Shown here: one piece after another, positions 8,001 to 11,766 of the stretch
How positions within the stretch are numbered: position 1 is the first letter of the stretch
How the letters are laid out: each line of letters opens with the position of its first letter
NCBI GenBank assembly: GCA_964465735.1
Contig: CAYXKT010000088.1
Span: forward strand, 1-11,766
Source of the DNA: Erginobacter sp964465735
GTDB taxonomy: Bacteria > Auribacterota > Erginobacteria > Erginobacterales > Erginobacteraceae
DNA: 11,766 nt
Reading direction: 5' to 3'
Position numbers and translations under genes: made by a program
The notes under the pieces: model-generated
What the model was told of the DNA's origin: nothing
The model's database searches: none
The model's input: the letters and a program-made list of their open reading frames with translations, nothing else

Positions 8001-8476
8001 GCCCCTGCGATCACCGCTTCCACGTCGGCGCCGGGGAAGACGGTCACGATATACTCCCTCTCCCCGGAGTGCTTCGCGGCCGGGAGGTTCTTCAGGCGGG
8101 AAGGGAGCCGATAGGCCGGCTGGTAATTTCCCACCCAGCGGACCGGGGGAAGACTCTCAATTTTTTCTCGGGTCTTTTGATTCATCCGGACGATAAAGGC
8201 GAAGTCGGGGATGTAATCGAGAAACTCGACCCCCCGGGAACGGCAGAGTTCTTTCCACTCCTCGTGAACCGGGCCAGTAAACTGCAGGAGGTAATATCCC
8301 AGACCGGATGGATCGGAGGTTTTCTCCGGAGGGGTCGGCGGTAGAGGCGATGAGATCAGGGGATCAAATTGGTAGTCAGCCAGCTTGATCTGGAGGCTGG
8401 ACCCGCCCAGTACCGGAGCGGATACCAACAGCAACATTGACAGGAGAAAACAAACCGGGGCAAGGGCTATCTTCAT
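5093..8476 (-). CDS. Secreted KP-43-like subtilisin (S8) with six C-terminal FG-GAP-like repeats
   Basis: Predicted exported serine endopeptidase, 1127 residues from ATG at 8474-8476; the open frame extends two codons to a TTG. Signal peptide about 1-24. A long prodomain-like region follows (GYYLLQFTGPVHEEWKEL, about 60-77). Catalytic motifs: VGVADSGLD (D238), NGHGTHVAG (H281), FPAGNAG (oxyanion N386), GGTSMSTS (S521), so the triad is complete. After it comes the KP-43-type beta-barrel: LCWTDHPGSTPAEGALVNDL near 636-655 and NNTVGIDIDYPLPGTYTV near 831-848. Between these halves an extra beta-sandwich of about 130 residues is inserted (VRFTPERYPATLERGMFYLS ... DYLFRAVV). Six repeats (about 884-1127) end at IPVTR. 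It lies 18 bases after the TMTC-like gene, so probably co-transcribed. Role likely extracellular protein degradation or processing; substrate unknown. Confidence 0.93.
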   Translation of the reverse strand: MKIALAPVCFLLSMLLLVSAPVLGGSSLQIKLADYQFDPLISSPLPPTPPEKTSDPSGLGYYLLQFTGPVHEEWKELCRSRGVEFLDYIPDFAFIVRMNQKTREKIESLPPVRWVGNYQPAYRLPSRLKNLPAAKHSGEREYIVTVFPGADVEAVIAGAKRVGGKILKRTDSAWKTRLRIAVFPDRPEKLAALSGVKWVEEPPQWRYYNNKAREIMSVNTAWNNGGYFGAGQTVGVADSGLDRGSTTEILDDFKDGTGGSRVLAISTDWTALTDGEDINGHGTHVAGSILGNGVLSGANPVTHSYPTFCYAGLAPEASLIFQALGDLSLLPADLNHLFAQAYGGGARIHNNSWGSEVVGYYTSYSEDVDEFSWDNKDFLAVFPAGNAGIDSDADGVIDLYSVAPPATAKNCLAVGATENNRPPGSSPKPGRPLTYGWYWPGDYPSAPISGGYLSDNPDGMAAFSSRGAELSARWKPEVVAPGTNIISCRSKAVAGTGEVLWGSGGLTGAEKNNYVFAGGTSMSTSLVTGSATLVREYYQDQGSANPSAALIKATLINGAKDISPGQYGTGQYREIPGPPRPNNVAGWGRVDLSSTIFSGSSPEFSYFESTPGLSTGGVHSYPIEVAYSLDPLSVTLCWTDHPGSTPAEGALVNDLDLSLTGPDGAVYYPNNALAAGPLFYENGLRADDLHGFAGMIEAVRFTPERYPATLERGMFYLSSRTESYSKTIEYSVYRGDASGPGARLASGSTTLQQKGWHPVDLSDHGITIDSGDFYLALVLPDDDLSWAASTTGPIAGRSWGNMPMRGWTKRITHDYLFRAVVSTPTLYDRTNNTVGIDIDYPLPGTYTVTVKGYNVPSGPQPYALVASRPDRGGVAFPARPVIASGDYNGDGSSDIALFRPISGLWAVRDLTRIFFGGMGDIPASGDYNGDGTTDFAVFHPVTGLWAVRGLTRAYFGGINDISVPGDYNGDGRTDIAIFRESTGLWSIRGLTRFYLGKSGDLPVPGDYDSFHPGWTEAAVFRPASGLWAIRNLDRVYFGAQGDWPLLANFDILPGDDVAVWRASSGLWAIYDFNNFYYGRIGDQPVPADYTGQDLAPPAIFRPTTGLWAIRGLTRAYFGQNYDIPVTR
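5096..5827 (-). repeat. Six FG-GAP-like repeats (coding), subtilisin tail
   Basis: Units of about 120 bases encode SGDYNGDGSSDIALFRPISG, then LWAVRDLTRIFFGGMGDIPA, and so on. Calcium-loop residues are intact in repeats 1-3 and lost or altered in repeats 4-6 (DYDSFHPGWTE, NFDILPGDD, DYTGQDLAPP), while the SGLWA.R and YFG core stays conserved. Copy number and end point match the tail of the P-domain protein. Confidence 0.85.
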
Positions 8477-8494
8477 AGACAAACCATAGTATAT

Positions 8495-10531
8495 CTAAGG
8501 ATTACTGTCAAGCCGCCCCGAAGAATAATCCAGCGTTTCGGGGACGGAACTCGGCAGATCAGGCGTTACGAAACTGGATCCGTTAAGAAGTTGCTCCAGG
8601 GCGCCGGAGAGGATTTCATTCATCCCCCGGTCATCGGTTAATTTCCGACACTGGCGGAGGTGTTTCTCGGCCAATGTCAGCCGGCCTTGCCTCCAGGCCA
8701 GCATACCCAGGTTATAATTCAGGACCAGCGAATCCGGGTTGATCATTGTCCCCCGGGAATAGATCTCCAGCGCCCGGGCAGGTTCACTCCGGCGGTCGTA
8801 TAAACGGCCCAGGTAATCGTAAGCCGCCGGATAATCGGGGTTGAGGTCGATGGCAAAGACAAACTCTTCGATCGCCTCAGTGTCCTGATTCAGTTCGTAG
8901 AGGCTGACCCCGAGCCAATAGTGGGCGGGTGCGGAATCAGGGTATCGGTCAACCGTTTCTTGCAGGACTTCGCGTCCGGCACCATAATCCTCTTGTTTCA
9001 AGAAGGTCATCCCCAGGTTGACTCCGCCCCTTTGATCGCCGGGGAAGAGTTCCCGGTGGCGGAGGGCGGTCAACTCGGCAGCGGGGATATCTCCCCGGTT
9101 GAAGTAGGCCGCCCAGAGGTTGTGGTAGGCGTTAAGTCGAGGGTTGATCTCCATCGCCCTCAGCGCGGCCGCCTCCCCCTCCCGGTAGCGCCCGTCCTGG
9201 ACCAACGCCCCGGCCAGGGCATTATAGACATTGGGGGCTTCGGGGGCGGATCTCAGGGCATCCTTCCAGAGTTGATAGGTATCCCCCCAGAGTTGGTTGC
9301 GGAGGATAGTAAAAAGAGAGAGCGCGAAGACCAGCAGCCAACCCAGAATCTTGATCCAGTCTTTACTTCTCCCCTCCCCCCAACTGCTCAGAAAAAGACC
9401 GAGCACCAGGGCCAAGCTGAAAATCGGCAGGTAGAGATGATGCTCGGAGGCGAAAGGCCAGACCACCATCACCGAAGAACTGGGCAAGAGGTTGAGAAAG
9501 AACCAGAGGACGGCCAGGGTGATCAGGGGGCGGCGCCGGAGAAAACGGAAGGCAAAGATCAATGAACCGAAGACTACGAAGAGGGAGGGATAGGTGCCGG
9601 GAGAAAAGAGAGACCGGGAGACCGGGAGGTCGTAATAAATCGACTGTCGGAAGGGGAAAAGACAGAGACGCAAGTAAACCAGCAGGGCGTGGAGCTGGGT
9701 GAGCAGATACTGAAAACGGGACTCGACATAGAGGTCCTGGACCGCAATGTACATCCGCCCGCCGTCACCGACATTCCTCTGATAATAAAACGGATGACTC
9801 CCCCGGCCGGAGGCCATATATAGGGAAAGTACCGGAACCACCAGGATGGTCAACCCGTAAGGCAGATAGTACAGCAGACGCTTCCGTAGCGGGGTTGACC
9901 GTTGGGGGGAGAGCACTTCTATGCTGAGTATCAGGACCGGGATGACGGCGGCCGACTCCTTGGTGGTCATCGCCAACAAGGCGCAGAAGAGACCCAGCCC
10001 ATAAATCCAAAGGTGGCGGGGCGAGCGGAAACTCTCCCCACGGTCGATCATCGATCGGGCGGTGAGATAGCAGAGGATCGAGGCTAAGGAGAGGACCCCG
10101 GCCAGCGAGGCGAACCTCTGGATGATATAGGTGACCGCCTGGGTCTGAACCGGGTGGCAGAGAAAAATCAAGGCGGTCCAGAAGGCGGTCCGGCGGCCGG
10201 CGTTGTCTCCTCCCCGGAAAATCCCCACCAGGCGGAACGTCAGCAGGTAGGCAAAGACGCCGCCGGCGAGGTGAATCAGGATATTGACCATCCGGTAACC
10301 GGCCGGATGGAGACGTCCAAGAGCATAGTTACCGGCAAAAGTCAAAAAGCCGAAGATCCGGCTCGGCCAGTGGTTCCAGATCGCGACAGGATCGGCAAGG
10401 TTCTTGATATGGGGGTTCTCGACCAGATGGGGATAATCGTCGAGATGAAAGGGGGCGGGGATGACGTTGAGATAGAGAACGACACCGAGGATAATGATAA
10501 GAGCAAGGTTGGATAGATCAGCCTTCTTCAC
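8495..10531 (-). CDS. TMTC-like multi-pass membrane protein with TPR tail (putative O-glycosyltransferase)
   Basis: A 678-residue integral membrane protein if GTG at 10529-10531 is the start. About 11-12 hydrophobic segments fill the first two thirds; four or more TPR units follow (about 433-648, e.g. APAHYWLGVSLYELNQDTEA). Motifs typical of bacterial relatives of TMTC/PMT-type (GT-C) proteins: HLDDYPHLVENP at 29-40 with the acidic pair expected in the first external loop, HPVQTQAVTYIIQR at 126-139, KESA at 191-194, and SEHHLYLP at 362-369. Eukaryotic TMTCs transfer mannose to Ser/Thr of extracellular beta-sandwich domains from a lipid-linked donor; activity here is inferred. The open frame reaches a TTG at 10582, but those codons lie inside a dispersed repeat, so the GTG is preferred; no strong ribosome site supports either. 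It precedes the subtilisin gene by 18 bases. Confidence 0.85.
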   Translation of the reverse strand: MKKADLSNLALIIILGVVLYLNVIPAPFHLDDYPHLVENPHIKNLADPVAIWNHWPSRIFGFLTFAGNYALGRLHPAGYRMVNILIHLAGGVFAYLLTFRLVGIFRGGDNAGRRTAFWTALIFLCHPVQTQAVTYIIQRFASLAGVLSLASILCYLTARSMIDRGESFRSPRHLWIYGLGLFCALLAMTTKESAAVIPVLILSIEVLSPQRSTPLRKRLLYYLPYGLTILVVPVLSLYMASGRGSHPFYYQRNVGDGGRMYIAVQDLYVESRFQYLLTQLHALLVYLRLCLFPFRQSIYYDLPVSRSLFSPGTYPSLFVVFGSLIFAFRFLRRRPLITLAVLWFFLNLLPSSSVMVVWPFASEHHLYLPIFSLALVLGLFLSSWGEGRSKDWIKILGWLLVFALSLFTILRNQLWGDTYQLWKDALRSAPEAPNVYNALAGALVQDGRYREGEAAALRAMEINPRLNAYHNLWAAYFNRGDIPAAELTALRHRELFPGDQRGGVNLGMTFLKQEDYGAGREVLQETVDRYPDSAPAHYWLGVSLYELNQDTEAIEEFVFAIDLNPDYPAAYDYLGRLYDRRSEPARALEIYSRGTMINPDSLVLNYNLGMLAWRQGRLTLAEKHLRQCRKLTDDRGMNEILSGALEQLLNGSSFVTPDLPSSVPETLDYSSGRLDSNP

Positions 10532-10566
10532 GACCGGGTCATCCCCGTTAAGACTAATTAGTATCC

Positions 10567-10696
10567 GAACGGAAACCTCCAATTACATCGTGTCTGTCAT
10601 CACGAAAAACGAAGTGAGGAAGCAATCTCATCACAGACCAGACAGATTGCTTCGTCGTCCCTCCTCGCAATGATCTGGTTTCCGGGGGTTTCGTTC
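10567..10696. repeat. Dispersed palindromic repeat, copy B (MITE/REP-like)
   Basis: Nested inverted repeats: GAACGGAAACCTCC (10567-10580) against GGGGGTTTCGTTC (10684-10696), and GAGGAAGCAATCT (10616-10628) against AGATTGCTTCGTC (10644-10656, one mismatch). It shares GAAGTGA-GAAGCAATCT, AGATTGCTTCGTC, CCTCCTCGCA and an inverted GTTTGAACGAAA edge with copy A at 4891-5035. It sits between the pilin terminator and the TMTC-like gene and overlaps that gene's longest open frame. 10697-10816 beyond it shows nothing else I can identify. Confidence 0.75.
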
Positions 10697-10816
10697 AAAC
10701 ACTGATTCGGAAAGATTAGGTGAGCTTAATCGACTGGGCGATCTTAAGAGTTGGTCGGGAAGTTATCACTCATCCGCCCCCGGCTCCGCTCGGGATAAGG
10801 CAATAATTTCAATCAG

Positions 10817-10853
10817 AAAAAAATCCCGCCCCGAAGCCGGGGCGGGATTTTTT
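10817..10853 (-). terminator. Intrinsic terminator of the pilin gene (bidirectional shape)
   Basis: A perfect stem CCCGCCCCG / CGGGGCGGG with loop AAGC is flanked by a run of seven A on one side and of T on the other, so it can act in either direction. It lies 21 bases after the pilin stop codon on the minus strand. Confidence 0.92.
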
Positions 10854-10873
10854 CCAGTTACCTGATCCTATTC

Positions 10874-11185
10874 CTAGTCAGGAACGTTGTTGGTAACAAT
10901 TCCAGCTCCATCGTACTCCCAGGTATAAGTACCACTGACTGAGGCCGGAACCTTTCCATCAGCGAACATATCAGCAGTGATAGCCGCCGGGAAGGTGGCC
11001 GCGCCGGCCATCGCGTTCTCGGCATACTTCAGGTTTACAGCAGCCTGAACCGCACCAGTGTTGCCACTGATGTTGGCCGCATTGGCTTGATCGGCCAGGT
11101 CCAGGTACTTCGGAACCGCGATCGCGGCCAGAATGCCGATGATCACGATTACGATAATCAATTCAATCAGGGTAAAACCTTTCAT
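10874..11185 (-). CDS. Type IV pilin-like / prepilin-type protein
   Basis: A 103-residue prepilin with a classical class III signal: MKG then FTLIELIIVIVIIGILAAIA. Prepilin peptidase should cleave between G3 and F4; Glu at position 5 of the mature protein is present (E8). The hydrophobic helix 4-24 is followed by AVPKYLDLADQANAAN and a short Ala/Gly-rich globular part ending in YTWEYDGAGIVTNN. There are no cysteines, so no C-terminal disulfide loop. The mature size of 100 residues is small; a major pilin, a minor pilin and a type II secretion pseudopilin (GspG-like) are all possible, and the sequence cannot decide. The strong AGGAGGT and the dedicated terminator suggest a well-expressed single-gene transcript. 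The PilT/PilU-type ATPase on the left side of the window is a plausible functional partner but is not adjacent. Confidence 0.92.
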   Translation of the reverse strand: MKGFTLIELIIVIVIIGILAAIAVPKYLDLADQANAANISGNTGAVQAAVNLKYAENAMAGAATFPAAITADMFADGKVPASVSGTYTWEYDGAGIVTNNVPD

Positions 11186-11190
11186 TCCTT

Positions 11191-11197
11191 ACCTCCT
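11191..11197 (-). promoter_or_regulatory. Strong Shine-Dalgarno site of the pilin gene
   Basis: AGGAGGT on the minus strand, then AAGGA and ATG at 11185-11183. It is a full match to the anti-Shine-Dalgarno sequence and confirms the start. Confidence 0.88.
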
Positions 11198-11379
11198 GGT
11201 TCCGGTTTCCCTCTTGGTCCAACTTCCCCGGGGCATCCGACCCCGAGGTATTTCTTCACTCACCACTATAAGTAGCATTTACCGTGCCAGGATCGAAGAA
11301 TTAGAGGATTATGTTTGTTATTTCTTGACCATCAAGTAGTTACCACCCTGAGACTTTTATCTCCCGCCACTTTCCAGAG

Positions 11380-11385
11380 ATTATA
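11380..11385 (-). promoter_or_regulatory. Candidate -10 element for the pilin gene
   Basis: The minus strand reads GATTATAATCTC, containing a consensus TATAAT, within an AT-rich stretch (TAAAATAATTATACGATTA). A -35 match is poor: TTGTAA is present but only 14 bases upstream. ATTATAAT is its own reverse complement, so the direction is not fixed. Weak support. Confidence 0.3.
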
Positions 11386-11702
11386 ATCGTATAATTATTT
11401 TACAACATCCCGTTTCTCTACTCGCCAGGTGTAAACTATTTACTCAATTGGCCGGGATAAGGCGTTAATTCGGGGATAGCAAGGGATGGGTACTGTCAAA
11501 TTTATGAAAAAAATGAAACCACAGAGACCACTGAGGAAATTCAGGATCAAGTTTTTCAACTTTCTCCCTGAACTCTAAAAACTAAAGTTCTCATAAACGG
11601 ATTATATATCCCCCGTTCGGAAAGAACTAAAAAATCATATCTCGCGCCATCGAAGCGACTAAGAATTGAGGACCGGGGTTATGGGGAAGTGGATTTGATC
11701 TG

Positions 11703-11719
11703 GCCCCCCTCCAGGGGGC
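11703..11719. other. Small GC hairpin
   Basis: GCCCCC and GGGGGC pair across the loop CTCCA. There is no T or A run beside it, so it is not a typical terminator. Confidence 0.45.
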
Positions 11720-11747
11720 TGATTAATTGGTGCTGATCCATTTTGAT

Positions 11748-11766
11748 CCCGGCGATTCTCGCCGGG
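11748..11766. terminator. Possible terminator hairpin at the window edge
   Basis: CCCGGCGA and TCGCCGGG pair perfectly over a TTC loop and end with the window. A short ATTTTG precedes it on the plus strand, which would give CAAAAT after the stem on the minus strand. Whether a T run follows on the plus strand is beyond the window. It may end a gene located to the right. Confidence 0.4.

Larger units (their letters stand above)
11198..11766. other. Gene-free region upstream of the pilin gene
   Basis: No open frame longer than a few dozen codons looks like a gene on either strand. A possible -10 box TATAAT lies near 11380-11387. The stretch around 11509-11535 (AACCACAGAGACCACTGAGG) resembles a common dispersed bacterial low-complexity sequence. 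Two GC hairpins close the window. The pilin leader would be up to about 190 bases long if the candidate promoter is real. Confidence 0.6.

Noticed and set aside
7430..8344. Long plus-strand open frame opposite the subtilisin N-terminal half
   Set aside because: It is antisense to a clear protease with full catalytic motifs; its translation is Gly/Arg/Pro-rich without recognisable domains, as expected from a GC-rich shadow frame.
10532..10582. TTG start at 10582 for the TMTC-like gene
   Set aside because: The extra 17 residues come from a dispersed palindromic repeat and are not typical of the family; GTG at 10531 gives a normal short cytoplasmic N-terminus before the first membrane helix. 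Not excluded.
11504..11578. 24-codon open frame MKKMKPQRPLRKFRIKFF...
   Set aside because: It lies in a common dispersed CACAGAGACCACTGAGG-type sequence, is very short, and has no ribosome binding site or recognisable product.
1..11766. tRNA or rRNA genes
   Set aside because: I saw no cloverleaf with a TTCRA arm and no rRNA core sequence on either strand; the four-helix-bundle relics are IVS-type but no 23S sequence flanks them here.

Overview
The window carries five protein genes, all on the minus strand, plus two broken gene relics and several families of dispersed non-coding repeats. It looks like a contig or scaffold from an uncultured Gram-negative-type bacterium, probably metagenome-assembled, because it contains a run of exactly 100 N. 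Type IV pilus parts, Thr/Pro-linked exoproteins with FG-GAP repeats, a TMTC-like membrane protein with TPRs, and four-helix-bundle (23S IVS type) relics fit large environmental lineages such as the Omnitrophota/Auribacterota/PVC neighbourhood or Deltaproteobacteria-like groups. I cannot place it further from sequence alone.

Layout in transcription order (right to left). 11198-11766 has no convincing gene; it holds a possible promoter and two GC-rich hairpins. A short type IV pilin-like gene (10874-11185) has a strong ribosome binding site and its own intrinsic terminator. A palindromic dispersed repeat follows (10567-10696), then a likely operon: a TMTC-like multi-pass membrane protein with a TPR tail (8495-10531) and, 18 bases later, a secreted KP-43-like subtilisin ending in six FG-GAP-like repeats (5093-8476). 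A second copy of the palindromic repeat (4891-5035) separates this from a large secreted protein (1873-4777) with four P-type domains and the same kind of six-repeat tail. The N gap splits that gene into two apparent reading frames, but both sides match one protein. Next comes a four-helix-bundle pseudogene enclosed by perfect 19-bp inverted repeats (1424-1863), then a PilT/PilU-type ATPase gene (305-1402), then a heptamer tandem repeat and a second four-helix-bundle relic at the left edge.

The most interesting part is the central exoprotein set. Two neighbouring secreted proteins share a C-terminal six-repeat module but carry complementary N-terminal parts: one the protease, the other four P domains, which are normally attached to proteases of this class. 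A TMTC-like putative glycosyltransferase is encoded directly upstream, and the P-domain protein has Thr/Pro-rich linkers that could be glycosylated. A joint surface or matrix function is an inference. The pilin and the PilT/PilU ATPase are plausible type IV pilus parts, but they are far apart and not visibly co-transcribed.
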